A stretch of DNA of 64,000 bases from Scilla litardierei (taxonomy: Eukaryota; Streptophyta; Magnoliopsida; Asparagales; Asparagaceae), in contig CM061132.1 of the NCBI GenBank assembly GCA_030789695.1, positions 29,235,858 to 29,299,857 on the forward strand, written 5' to 3'. Numbering within the stretch: the stretch's first letter is position 1; the number at the start of each line of letters is the position of its first letter. Positions 1 through 11,201 of the stretch are shown here, one piece after another. The notes under the pieces are model-generated. The model ran no database searches. It was not told the origin of the DNA and saw nothing but the letters and a program-made list of their open reading frames with translations. The position numbers and the translations under genes are program-made.

Positions 1-1084
1 TGCTACCTGTGATCACTGGTTCAGTCGCCTCAGCTTCTTCAGCAGTCATGGTAAAAGCTTGGCGTTTAGGCTGGGCCTGTTGGAAAACCCTCTGCTGTGG
101 CGGTAAGGGTGGTCCACGGGATGTTGATCCAGGAGCTCCAGTAGTAAATGGTTTGTTGATGCGCTGGGGGCAGTCCTTAACAGTGTGCTCCGGTGATCCA
201 CATGCCAAGCATTGGTTCAACAGTTGGCGACAGTCCTTCTTGGTATGGCCCGGTCGGTTGCAGTGGAAGCATACCATAGTAGCTCGATTGTTGTTTGGAG
301 GAGCAGCGGTCCGGTTGTTGGCTGGAGCAACAGGCCTGTAGTTGTTGGGAGCAGTAGGCCTCTTGAAGGTAGTAGTCTGCATCGGTCGAAGATTGTTCTT
401 CGGTGGTTCCATCGGGCGCTTTCCTTGGGCTGCTTTACGCTGTTTGTCAAGAGCCTCATGGTTGCGGGCAAACTCCAATATCTTCTCATAGCTGGTCAGA
501 TCAGCCGAGGTCATTGAAGCTTGAATATTGTAATTCAGACCTTGGCGGAACTGGAAGGCATGATCTTCCGTATTCTCGACCATGTGAGGAGCGAATTGAC
601 TCAGCATAGAGAACTCAGCATCGTACTCGTCAACAGTCATTGATTCTTGTTTTAAGTTGACGAAACGTTGTTGAAGTTCCCTTCTTGCTGCTTTAGGGAA
701 AAACTTTGTGTCGAAACGCTCGCGAAATGTGGCCCAGGCAATAGGTCGCATTATACGCTTTTCCTCAGTGTCCCACCAGGTTCGGGCGTAATCAGTCAGT
801 TGGAGCCTGGCTATTTCCACCCATCCAGCCTGGGGGATGCGGGCAGCGGCCAAATTGTCTTCAGTGTTACGTGCCCATTCTTCAGCTTCCAATGGAGTTT
901 CCTTCCCAGAGAACGTTTTAGGACGCATCTCACGGAATTGTTTAACTCCGGCTTCTCCTCGGCGTTCAGTCCTAGGTTCACGCTCGAGGATTTGATGCTG
1001 GATGTCCAACATCTCTCTGATGATCCCCATGAAGTCGTTCTCGGTGATGCCGTTGGTGTTCCTGGTGTTGGGTCTACCTGCCAT
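1..1084 (-). CDS. gag: Ty3/gypsy gag, partial (runs off left edge)
   Basis: This is the capsid/nucleocapsid polyprotein of a gypsy retrotransposon, read on the minus strand from ATG at 1084 and open to the window edge (about 361 codons). A retrotransposon-gag core is visible around residues 90-200, with the tryptophan pair at 103-104 and an FxxxFFP stretch near 125-130. Two classical CCHC zinc knuckles follow: C271-C274-H279-C284 and C291-C294-H299-C304. The double knuckle and gag type fit the Tekay/Del-like chromovirus side of gypsy, but without RT the lineage is inferred. I read the frame by hand and found no stop, so this copy may still be coding. The start was chosen because it is the first ATG after the LTR-like leader and the domain begins soon after. 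The rest of the element (pol, 3' LTR) lies to the left of the window. Confidence 0.9.
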   Translation of the reverse strand, partial: MAGRPNTRNTNGITENDFMGIIREMLDIQHQILEREPRTERRGEAGVKQFREMRPKTFSGKETPLEAEEWARNTEDNLAAARIPQAGWVEIARLQLTDYARTWWDTEEKRIMRPIAWATFRERFDTKFFPKAARRELQQRFVNLKQESMTVDEYDAEFSMLSQFAPHMVENTEDHAFQFRQGLNYNIQASMTSADLTSYEKILEFARNHEALDKQRKAAQGKRPMEPPKNNLRPMQTTTFKRPTAPNNYRPVAPANNRTAAPPNNNRATMVCFHCNRPGHTKKDCRQLLNQCLACGSPEHTVKDCPQRINKPFTTGAPGSTSRGPPLPPQQRVFQQAQPKRQAFTMTAEEAEATEPVITGS

Positions 1085-1123
1085 GCTGCAAAACAAACCA
1101 CAAGGTAAGTTCGGTAATTATTC

Positions 1124-3385
1124 TGTAACACTTGTGATCATAGACTACCCCAATCCCAGGTCAAGTCTAGTGTCGGTCAAAAGAACGTGTACTATCTGTC
1201 TATTATTGAAATTCCATCTTTCATTCTATATTGTTAAAGTTCCATCTTCCATTCAATATTGTTGAAGTTCCATCTTCCATTTCAGTCAATTCAGTCTCGG
1301 TTTTCAACAGTCCGTACGATAGTTTCACAAAAGTTCACCACTTTGCGATTCGATTTAGCAATTAGAAGAAAACATAAAGATCACTTAAATTGATGAAAGA
1401 ACGAGTAAGATCTGATTTTAACTAAGCAAAAGAGTTTAAATTAGCTTAAAATACTTTCTAAGACTAGTAGTTATTTTTCAAGATTTTTAAACAATTTTTA
1501 AACAAATTTAAATAGCCAAAAAGCAATTTTAAATCAAGAAATGATTTTTAAAACATATGTTCAAGGAATTGTTTAGAACAAACCGTACATCAGAATTCTT
1601 CAAACAAGGTGTCAAAATGATCGTATTCACTAGTACTATGACATATATTTTTATCGTACATAAGTGTACGTAAAAATCACAGATTACGAATTTTAAAAGG
1701 ATTTTTAAAACAAGAATTTAGCAATACAACATATCTTCAAAGATTTATTCCGGGCAAACCGTACGTCGGAATTCTGTAAACAAGATGTCAAAACGATCGT
1801 ATTTACAAGTACTGTAACATATATTTTTATCGTACAGCGGTATATGTAAAAATTGCAAGCTACGAATTTTAAAAGGATTTTAACCTATTTAAGTTTTGCC
1901 TTTAAAAATTCACTGTGAGAAATATACTTGCCTGATCGCGACGAAACTAGCGCCAATGGATTCGTTTTGACGTTTCTGATTTTCTGGGGCTATCCACACA
2001 TTTTTCTGGCCCCTGTATATCAAGTTATGGATTTATAACCCTTAAACCCTATTATTAATTAATTAAATACTGAAATTTCGAAATTATTTTCGATATTTAC
2101 GAAAATGCCATCGCTACTTACGCTCGCCGTCGACAGCAGCTGAGGGCGGGGGAGATCTCCTCGAGTTCGCCGGTGGCGGCAGCGGTGGCGGTGTCGGGGG
2201 TCGGGGTCGGCGGCGTCGCGGCGAGGCGACAGCGGCGGAGAGCTGTGAGGCGGCGGCGGCGGCTGACAGGTCACGGCGACGGGCGGCGTCGTTTGGGTTC
2301 GGGGGACGCCGGAGGGCAGCGGGGGTGGCGGGGGTGCTCCGATGGCGGAGACGAAGGCGGCGAGGGGCGGTCGTCTGCGGCGGCGGACGGCGGGGGAGAG
2401 CTGCGAGCTCGGAGGGAGGAGGGGGTGGTGGCTGCCGTGAGCGGGCGATGGGAGTTGTCGGGGGAGAGAAGCTCACGGCGGAGCTGACGGGCGTGGGCGG
2501 CGGCGGCGGTTGCGTCGCTGTGGAGGAGGGTGGCGGTCGGTGGTCGGAGAACGAACGGGAGAGGGGAGATGGGTTCGACGTGAAGGGGAAGAGAGCGGGG
2601 GTCGGGGCTTTTGCCTGGGTTGTTGTGAAGAGAAGATAGGATAGTAGAGGGGTTTATATAGGTTATAATATTAGTTTAATAAGGGGGTAATTAATATTTA
2701 GTCAAGATAGCCATTAATACAAAGTTAGTCCTTTTGAAAAATTGGTTAGAAGGTTAGACTAAAACTCTAAATCAAAACGTGTGAGGTTGCCGACAGATGT
2801 GGGTGATTAAACTAGGTAATTAACATGGTAATTAGGGTAACGTAAAACGGTAATTAGTGAAAGTAATTAGTGAAATTACAATTTTGCCCCTAGGGTTAAA
2901 CGACTCCGAAAAATTACGAAAATATAGCCACGGGTTCGTATCGTCACGAGGATCGTGACTACGAGATCTATTTCGTAGTTTGGACTACGGAAATACGTGT
3001 TTTGGGCCAAAACGTTTAGGAAGCGGGTTTGCGGGTTCTCTATTGATTTGACTTCGAAAAATTACGAAATTAATGTGGGAGGCTCTAAATGATCTTAGAG
3101 TGATACTGTAGAAGTTTGAAATCATTTTGAAAACGTTTACTTAGAAAAATAATTGTTACGGCTATAATGTTAAAATTGGGTTTAAATAATTATAAAAATC
3201 ATTTCGGGATTTAGGATGGTACTCGTATACCCTAAAATAGGTTATAACTATATTGGTACTACAAAACATTTTTTTATAAATGATTTAAAAACTATTTTGA
3301 TGTTCAACTCATAACAAACCATTATAAAATATTATTAATTAAGAAAATACGTAGAAAATAGGTATTGTGAATACGGGTTATTACA
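1124..3385 (-). mobile_element. 5' LTR and leader of the gypsy element
   Basis: Read on the minus strand, this begins at 3385 with TGTAATAACCCG, the usual TGTAAYRACCCG-like gypsy LTR start. It runs toward gag and contains blocks clearly related to the LTRs of the LARD-like element at 46782-56648: the 'gattttgcccct' box near 2880-2900, the 'aaaattacgaaa' box, the 'gtatcgtcacgag' box, and a G-rich segment at 2114-2640. The LTR 3' boundary is uncertain. A TGTTACA end at 1124-1130 is my best guess, but no standard PBS follows it. The G-rich part produces long ORFs on both strands that I regard as compositional shadows. Confidence 0.65.
1558..1882. repeat. Two-copy tandem duplication inside the gypsy LTR
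   Basis: Two diverged copies of a block of about 145 bp lie at roughly 1558-1702 and 1737-1882. Each contains 'aaaccgtac', 'tgtcaaaa', 'cgatcgta' or 'tgatcgta', 'acatatatttttatcgtac' and 'tacgaattttaaaagga'. Related single copies occur in the LARD-like LTRs near 48430-48540 and 54470-54590, so the duplication is specific to this LTR. Confidence 0.75.
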
Positions 3386-3473
3386 GTTTGGGTCAGATTT
3401 GGTTTCGTTTAGATCCAATTGTTATATTATAATTAAACCAAAAAATAGACTTTGATTCAAACTAGAACACTTA
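3386..3473. other. Short unclassified segment between two elements
   Basis: An AT-rich 88-bp stretch between the gypsy LTR and the copia LTR. It continues at 17441 once the copia insertion is removed, because the ACTTA at 3469-3473 is repeated at 17436-17440. I see no gene in it. Confidence 0.6.
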
Positions 3474-3585
3474 TGTTGTAAACGTGGTGGCTATGGAATC
3501 CATAGCCCTGTATTTATAGTGGTAGGGTTACATAATGGGTGGATACCCACTAACGGGTAGGCCCACCAAAAGCCCGTTTATAACA
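3474..3585 (-). repeat. 3' LTR of the outer copia element
   Basis: 112 bp, TGTTATAAACG...CGTTTACAACA on the minus strand, nearly identical to 17324-17435. It holds a TATA-like CTATAAATA (minus strand, about 3511-3519) and a perfect hairpin GGCTATGG-aat-CCATAGCC at about 3489-3507. Confidence 0.95.
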
Positions 3586-3939
3586 CTTCCCCTTATCCAT
3601 CCATTGTTGTAAGCCGTGATGAACGCTTCAGGGTTCATATAGCTTATCTGATCATGGGTCTATGGATACTTCTGGATCCTTAAGTTTAAGATTATTTGCC
3701 TCATTAAAACCTTTGCCAAGGAAAACCCAGTGGGAAAAACCAGTGGCTAAGAGAAAAGAGTACAAGTCTCTGTAACTTCCCCTGATCGATGGATAACATC
3801 AGAGGTGGATACTTCCGGATCCAGAGTTGATGTGGCTGCCTCGTTAAAACCTTTGGCTATGGAAAACCCAGTGGGAAAAACCAGTAGCCAAGGAAAAAGA
3901 GTACATCACAACATTAACTCCCCCTGATAAGTACAAGCT

Positions 3940-6151
3940 TCAGGCTTGTAAATCTCTCAACTGTCTCATCCTAATTCCTAGTACAAGTTTTCTAAAGGTG
4001 CTGTGAGGTAAAGCTTTAGTGAACAGGTCTGCCAGGTTGTCGCAAGACTAGATCTGCTGGGTGTCGATCTGGTTGTCCACTTGCTGTTCATGTGTCCAGA
4101 AGAGCTTGGGGGATATGTGCTCCGTCCTGTCACCTTTGATGTAGCCACCCCGTAGTTGAGCGATGCAGGCCGCATTGTCTTCATACATGGTGGTAGGTCC
4201 AAGATCTTCCGTCTTCAGGCCGGTGGTCTTGAGGATGTGGTTGATGACTGATCGGAGCCAAAAGCATTCTCTGCTAGCTTCGTGGATCGCAATGAGCTCG
4301 AAGTGGTTGGATGAGGTTGTTGTTGATGTCTGCTTCACGGATCTCCATGAGATGGCCGTCCCACCGTATGTGAACACAAAACCGGTCTGGGACTTTGCGG
4401 TATGTGGGTCGGACCTGTATCCTGCATCTGCATAACCGACCAAGTCGGAGGATACACCTTTCTTGAAGTATAGTCCCATGTCCACAGACCCTTGGAGGTA
4501 GCGCAGAAGTTGTTTAACTCCGTTCCAGTGGCGCTTTGAGGGCGCAGAACTATATCTGGCTAGTAAGTTAATTGCGAACGCTATATCGGGACGCATGCAG
4601 TTTGCCAGGTATAGGAGTGCTCCAATTGCGCTTAAGTAGGGTACTTCAGGACCCAGTGTTTCCTTCCCCTCTTCCAGCGGTCGGAAGGGTTCTGTGTCAA
4701 CCTCCAATGATCGAACGACCATTGGTGTGCTAAGCAGATGACATTTGTCCATAAGAAAGTTTTTCAGCACTTTCTTTGTGTATGTCGATTGGTGTAACAG
4801 GATTCCTCCGCTTAAGTGTTCAATTTGTAGGCCTAGGCAGAACTTCGTTTTGCCGAGGTCCTTCATCTCAAAAGTCTGTATGAGATTTTTGGATATCTCA
4901 TCTATCTCTTCAGGAGATCCGATGATGTTCAGGTCGTCTACGTAGACGGCAATAATCACGAATCCTGTTCCCTTTGCTCTTATAAAGATGCAAGGGCAGA
5001 CTTCATTTGTTGTGAATCCTTGTTGCACTAGGAATTCATTGAGTCTGTTGTACCACATTCTACCTGACTGTTTTAGACCATACAGTGATCTCTGGAGTTT
5101 GACAGAGTAGACGTCCCGAGGTCTTTCTGTCATTTTTGTCGGTAGTTTGTATCCGTCTGGGATTTTCATATAGATGTCCTTATCTATATTTTCATATAGG
5201 TATGCAGTCACAACGTCCATGAGCTGCATATCCAAACCTTCCTTCGTGGATAGGCTTATAATGAAACAGAAAGTGATCGCGTCCATGACCGGGGAATAGG
5301 TATCGTCATAGTCTATTCCTGGTCGTTGGGAAAAGCCTTGTGCAACAAGGCGCGCTTTGTAACGCACTATCTCATTTTTCTCGTTTCTTTTTCGTACGAA
5401 TACCCACTTGTATCCCACAGGTTTAACACCCTTTGGTGTTAGGACTACATGTCCAAAAACTTTGCGCTTCGAGAGTGAGTCCAGCTCTACTCCTATTGCC
5501 TTGTTTCACTTTGACCAATCCTCTCTGTGTTTACATTCTGCTAGAGAGCGTGGATCGGTTTCATCTTCGTATTCGGTGATGTGAGTGGTAATAATGAGCG
5601 CGAAGTTATCATCGATGATAGTGATTTTTCTGTCCAGTACCTCCCAGTACGTACATAATTTAATGATATTTCTCCTATATTTTCCTCTTCAGGGGTTGTT
5701 AGGAGGGGAGAGGTAGCTGGGCTGAGCTCAGCATCCTGTGGTGGTATCGTTATTGTTGCTCCAGGATTTTTCCTCTTTCGAGGGTTCTTATCTTTAGAGC
5801 CTGGGGGTCGTCCTCTTTTTTGTTGAGGTACGGCCGCTTCTGCTGCAGGTGGATTACATCCATCTTTGGGTATGTCAATCCTAGCTGGCGTATTTGCAGT
5901 AGGGACGTGTGATTTGACAATCTTCTGGTTGTCAGTGAATTTGTCTGGTAAAATGTGAACTGTGTCTTGGATTTGAAGAATCTTCGGGATCTCTTCTTCA
6001 CATTGGTTTGTACGCGGATCAAAATGGGATAGAGTCTTTGTGTCCCATGTAATGGTCTTTGAAGCTTCTCGCTTCTGCGTGTTAATGCCTAGTTTCGGGA
6101 AAGTGCTTTCATCAAACTCACAATCTGCTAGACGTGCTTTAAAGGCGTCCC
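3940..6151 (-). pseudogene. pol: copia pol, part 2: integrase C-terminal/linker, reverse transcriptase, RNase H
   Basis: Continuation of pol on the other side of the nested insertion. The linker (PQQKRGRPPGSKDK) is followed by a one-base frameshift near 5633-5635, where a G seems lost from 'tactgggac', and by a nonsense TGA at 5506-5508. Reverse transcriptase follows (YKWVFVRKRNE, KARLVAQGFSQ, the catalytic YVDD at 4933-4944, SLYGLKQSGRMWYNRL). RNase H is next (GYADAGYRSDPH, AISWRSVKQ, YEDNAACIAQ, DRTEHISPKLF). A TAG at 4048-4050 precedes the last segment (NLADLFTKALP), and the natural TGA is at 3940-3942. All major domains are recognisable but the gene is dead. Confidence 0.92.
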
Positions 6152-7362
6152 TGAAGGGTTTTCTGGGACCCTTAGGGCACAAAAACTCTATGCCCGTCCT
6201 AAGTCGGACGGAACATAGACAGAAAAGCAGCGGAAAAATCAACATGTTAATCTAATTAACATTTAACCCTAAGGTCCAAGACGCTAATCCAAGATCTATG
6301 CCGACTTGGGATGGGTCTGACCATCCCGAGAAGGATCTAGCCTACTGCGATTAAATTAAACTAATGCTTAATTAAACACATACCCAGAATCTCAACCCAA
6401 GAGCAGGCGAGATGTTCCGCACCATCTTCCGAGCCGCTCCCGTCCCACGCCGAGCCGCTCCTCGAACCACTCCTCGAACCGCTCCTCATCTCGAGGCGAT
6501 CAATCCCGTGTCACCGAGCCAACCACGCGCTGAAGAAAGTTTCATGCGAGTGAAACCTCCGCCTAGATTTCGGATCCGAATCCGAACTCCTTTGCGGCTT
6601 TGCTAGAGCCCTCAGGAGCAAAACAGAAATTTATAGGGAGAGGAGAAATATTAATTTAAGCTTAGATCCGAGCTGCTCCAACATTTACGAGAGCCGCTCA
6701 GATCTAGAGCTTGGGACGAGTTTTGAGGAAGGGGGGAGACCCCTATTTATATAGGCGGCGGACTCTCCCCTTTTCTCAAAATCCGATGTGGGACTAATAA
6801 TTGGGTTAATTAAAATCAAGTTAGTTTGTACTTCACAAAGTGCAAACTTCCATGAATTTTAACTCCCTCACCGTTGAGCTTCAATGTTGGTACAACCTAC
6901 CAAATCAAAGAGGGTTCAACGGTGAACGCGTAGGAAAAAAACGGCTCATCAATCCGAGTCCGTTTGACCCTTCAAACAATTGTCCAAAGTTAGCCAAAAG
7001 TCATGCTTCTCTTAGAAACGTAGCCGTCAAGAAAATCCCATGTTTCAAAAAACCCTAACTAGAAAATTCGGGCTTGGTGGGCCTCCATTTTCGCTGGTTT
7101 CAGCCCAACAGTTTGGGCTGACTTGTTTTGGCTATAACTTGTGCATTTGGACTCTGTTTTTGACGCGGTTTGAACGTACGTTTAGAGCGAGACGATCCCG
7201 TCATCTAGGTAACCTTTTCAACGCGTTTATTTAATTAAATATAGTCTTAAACAAAATAAGACACATTTAATCTCTTTTGCATCATATGCAAATTAGTCCC
7301 TATTTAAGCTTAAATTTTCATTTGCATCAAATACAAATGATCCGAGGGCATATTCCTCTACA
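6152..7362 (-). repeat. 3' LTR of the nested copia
   Basis: 1211 bp ending (minus strand) in the complement of TGAAGGG and starting at TGTAGAGG. It contains a TATA-like box TATATAAATA at 6744-6753 on the minus strand, and several perfect hairpins (CCGTCC/GGACGG, GGGATGG/CCATCCC, ATGTTAAT/ATTAACAT, CAGCCCAA/TTTGGGCTG). Confidence 0.95.
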
Positions 7363-7382
7363 TCTCCCACTTACACTCAGGA
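7363..7382 (-). promoter_or_regulatory. Polypurine tract at the 3' LTR of the nested copia
   Basis: On the minus strand CTGAGTGTAAGTGGGAGA lies directly before the 3' LTR. It is the expected plus-strand DNA primer of reverse transcription. Confidence 0.85.
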
Positions 7383-8499
7383 TCATTTATCCTGAATGCA
7401 GGAGATGATTGCAAACATCTTTTGTAATATTTTATCCCTTGCATCAAATGCAAATTATTCTCCCTAACTAATTTCTACCTATTACTAGACGAAGATCGCA
7501 CTCTGTGTGAGACCCTACAGCTTGACCCTTACAACAGGTTGGGCTCGAAGCCCTATACGGCAGTGACCATGAGCATGGTTGCCGTCCTTGCTTCAGGAAT
7601 CATCATTATGTGGTTGACTCATTGACATGAGTATTGTCGGGACCACCCTGACTGTTTCCGTGATGAATTCCGCAGTTATAGTCTCTTCGTCTAAACTATG
7701 TCGTGTATATCAAGTATAGGGTGCGGTCAAACTGTCAACCCCAATAACTTGACTCCGGTTAGTTTCTATCGATCTTTTAGTCAAAAAATGTTGGACTTCT
7801 TCCAACATACTCTGGCAAGAGTTTTTACTAAAGACCGAACTAACCCTACGACACTAACTCCAATTGATCGGGAGAGACGAATCCTCTCTTGGTCATTACT
7901 CTCCTCATACGCTTCAAGTGTCACCCAATCAAAGACCTTTCGACAGGCCTTGCCTCGAAGCTAGGTCATTTGATCTAAGTGGCACCGTTCACCCACAGGT
8001 TCGTCAAAATGACATCAAGTCAAAAGACCAACTAGCTTATCATCACTCAGAGTCATCATAGACAGATTGGTCAATATAACCATATGATAACTTTTGTGGA
8101 TCGTTCAGTGAACTCATTCTCTAATGAGCACCTATGTCTCGTCTACGACTTCGCCAAGTCAAGCGATCATGAGATCATCGCCACCGCTAAACGGTGAAGA
8201 CTAAGACACAATGGTCTATCCAATGTTTCGATATCCTTGTCTCGAAACATCTACGACCACGAACCCTTTTAGACTTATGCTACAGACGGCCAAACATTTC
8301 TCCATGATCGAGATACTCATCTCGATACCTGTTTGACCTCGCATAAAGTCTCAGGACTTTACCTAAGTTAATATCTAATGTTAACTACATTATAACATAA
8401 CTTAGATAAATTTTTACCAAACAACTTACTGTTATTTCGAATAAGATGTTTGTGTTATTCACACACAGAGATAGATTGCCTCGAAGGCATCTTCTCTCA

Positions 8500-8520
8500 A
8501 CATCTCCCACTTGCACTCAG
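8500..8520 (-). promoter_or_regulatory. Second polypurine-tract copy 1.1 kb upstream of the 3' LTR
   Basis: The minus-strand sequence CTGAGTGCAAGTGGGAGA is nearly identical to the tract at 7363-7382 and lies just after the RNase H remnant. The 1.1 kb between the two tracts is extra 3' sequence without an ORF. Confidence 0.7.
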
Positions 8521-8577
8521 ACCCATTTATCTCGGTATCTAATACCGTTTTTACACATAAGTTTTCCCGACTTCATG

Positions 8578-8604
8578 TGGTAGAGCCTTCGTGAGTGGAT
8601 CTGC
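8578..8604 (-). pseudogene. Remnant of the copia RNase H C-terminus
   Basis: Nine codons read ADPLTKALP on the minus strand, the conserved end of plant copia polyproteins. Downstream 'MGLSASGR' runs into the second polypurine tract, as in many copia elements. Upstream the frame is broken at once and no RT or integrase motif could be recognised up to the 5' LTR. Confidence 0.65.
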
Positions 8605-10849
8605 TAAAACCGTCTACACTATAGACTTAAGGGGTTTCTATGTTCAAGTTAGACCAACCATTTGAATCTCATTCAAATAATTCACTTGGTCTTTCGGAAT
8701 CCATAATATTTTATTTACTTGGAACTTATCCAGTTCATCGTACCTTACGATAATCATCTTCAAATTTGTTAATGGTCATTTCAAATGGCTCATATCTGTT
8801 TCTGATAAAGTATCAAACCTTTTGATTACTTTGTCAAAATATATGTTCCATTTCTTTGATGCCTCGCATGTAATTTATACGCTCACACTGACCTTGAAAA
8901 CTTTCTGGCTAATTCATATAAGTTGGTTTGTCTAAATCATATTTAGAAAAATGAACTTATAAGTGAATGCTTCCAATTTTCATGGTCAACTTAAGCGTTT
9001 ACATCGAGTTTGGTCCGAGTAGATCTGTACACATCTGCTGGTGAAAACGGTTTCATAATAATCCGTTTTATAGGAACTTGGATGAAAACCGTTCTTGACC
9101 AACATGATTGTACTTCACTATTTTCTTTTCTGCACCAATCTTTCAACTTAAAGATTTACTTGCAGTAAGTGAGGAAACATTTTCCTTGGGCACGTAAACT
9201 AAATTCCAAAATTCATTTACGCACATGGACCTATTTTGGTTGCATCAAGTTTTAAATCGGAGTTACTACTCCGAATTTTATCCCGGAAGTTGACTAAGTC
9301 ATCATCAGTCATGATGTCTAACTCGACAATTCGTCTCACGAGATTCGAGTAATTTTACAACTTCCTTACAGTTGAATATCTTATTGATAATGTCCTTATA
9401 GAACATTATCAAAACCTAGGCATTACTATCTGGGACTTAACCCAGAGGGAGGACTTAACTCAGAGTCACTTGCTATGGATCGCACCAAGTCTAACTTAGT
9501 GTGATTCATATATTTTAACACACGGATGTGTTAACAGACTTGACCTGAGAGAAAATCATATTTTCTTTTAATTACGCAAGATTTTATAGCAAAGTATTTG
9601 ACCATTCGATCTAATCGAATTAGTTTAAATACTTTAGTCATTTCGTTCTTTATTTTATCAGACTTGTGTTTCATCAAGAACACGTGTCTTAACAAAATAT
9701 ACGAATAACTTATTTTGGTTAATATAGACTCGGGCACATCAGTATGTACCAGACTGAGTTCGACAACTCATTCTCCCACTGTCTCACAGATGGGTTTCGG
9801 TCATTATATCTGAGAGGGTAAGACTCACAAGTGTCCGCAGACTTCATAATACGAGAGGTCAGACCCCTCTTTATGTCACTTGTGAAGCTTAGTCTCTCGA
9901 TACAGCCTAGTCTATTTTGCCATATAAGCTTGTTACTATCTTGTGTATTTATATATTTTAACATTTAATATATATATATATATCGTTATACATATTACTC
10001 ATTGCTTCAAAAGCAATGTGACGACATTCGTCAAAATGCGTTAACCTTTTGTATAACACTAATTATGAAATCGTGACATCAGAATATGTCACATTTTCAT
10101 TTCATCCTCCTTATGACTTTACTAATGATAAATTAAACTAACTTTTCTCAATTGACTTTCCGGATTGCCTTCTTCCTTTTCTAAATCACATTTAGATATT
10201 AAATAGCCCAACATAAATAAATAGCTATGCAAGCATCTCATGTATCCAAACGCCTGAGAGTTGCAATCTTGAGTGTAGCTCAAGAAGTTGCTTGTCTCAA
10301 GATCCGGTTGGGATACATAGTCTTGCACTGCTCATACACTCGTATTCGACTCAAACGGTTTGATCGAATTCTCGAACTTTGCGGATCAGAATTGTTTGTC
10401 CATACAACTTTGAGGGTAGCTCGACAAGTTGTAGGGAGAAACATACTTCGATTATCCTACATGTTCAAGCTGCCTCATATAGAGACGAGTGGCTTGTAGC
10501 GTGAATTTATTTGTTGGACCCAGAACTTAATGAAATCATATTTCTTAAGTCTGTTCTTTAGAAGGTCATTTTAATGTCAACGTGAATATAGTTTTGATTC
10601 TATCAATTAGAATTTAGCTTGATATTCAATTAATCAACCTTTTGACCAGTTAACTTATTTAATAAAATATTACATTTGATTTCTTCGGTAAACATAGCCT
10701 TGCCCTAGTTTAGCATATGTTCAATATTAAATATAGGTAGATTGGCTTTTATCTATCTATATCCTCCCACTATTTTTACGATCGTTTCAAAGCTTAATAA
10801 CGAATGATTTAATCGAATTAAAATATTTAAAATTTAGTGAAAGAGGGAT

Positions 10850-11201
10850 CCAATCATCCTGAACCTCACAACCTTGAGGAGACTCAACAAGTTGATTAGT
10901 TCCATGATTGGTAGACTAACTCTTAGTCAATCACATCACATGTGACTCCCTATCGTTTTTTACCCACAGTCACTTATGATCTTGAGGAGACTCAACAAAT
11001 CATAATGACTGGTCTAGTCAGACCTTTGATTTCGTGTCAAGATTTGACTTAGATCGATGCTCGAGGAGACCCGACGTATCGATTTGGGTCAAGTCTAGAC
11101 TACATCACATGTATGTTGGAGTTTGTTCCTTAAAGATAAACATGTCATAGCTGAGGAGACTCAACAACTATAATTGTCTTCTTTGAGTTACCAAGCTCCA
11201 A
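10850..11201. repeat. Four hairpins sharing the loop motif TTGAGGAGACTCAACAA on different stems
   Basis: Motif copies lie at about 10874, 10982, 11060 and 11152. Each is itself a small hairpin (TTGAG-GAGA-CTCAA) and is closed by an unrelated complementary pair. These are CAAC/GTTG with CCAATCAT/ATGATTGG outside; TTATGAT/ATCATAA with CAGTCA/TGACTG outside; ATCGAT/ATCGAT with GACTT/AAGTC outside; and ATAG/CTAT with TTGGAG/CTCCAA outside. Two looser relatives (loops GAGTGTAGCTC and GAGGGTAGCTC) sit at about 10260-10290 and 10400-10435. Equal loops on different but complementary stems is the pattern of compensatory change. Confidence 0.8.

Noticed and set aside
2059..2639. Several ORFs on both strands in the GC-rich part of the gypsy LTR
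   Set aside because: Low-complexity Arg/Gly/Pro translations inside an LTR; the same kind of ORFs in the LARD LTRs differ between paired copies.
10873..11170. Repeated GAGGAGACTCAACAA considered as a CRISPR-like or satellite array
   Set aside because: Only four copies at irregular spacing in a plant retrotransposon; the flanks are complementary stems, not spacers.
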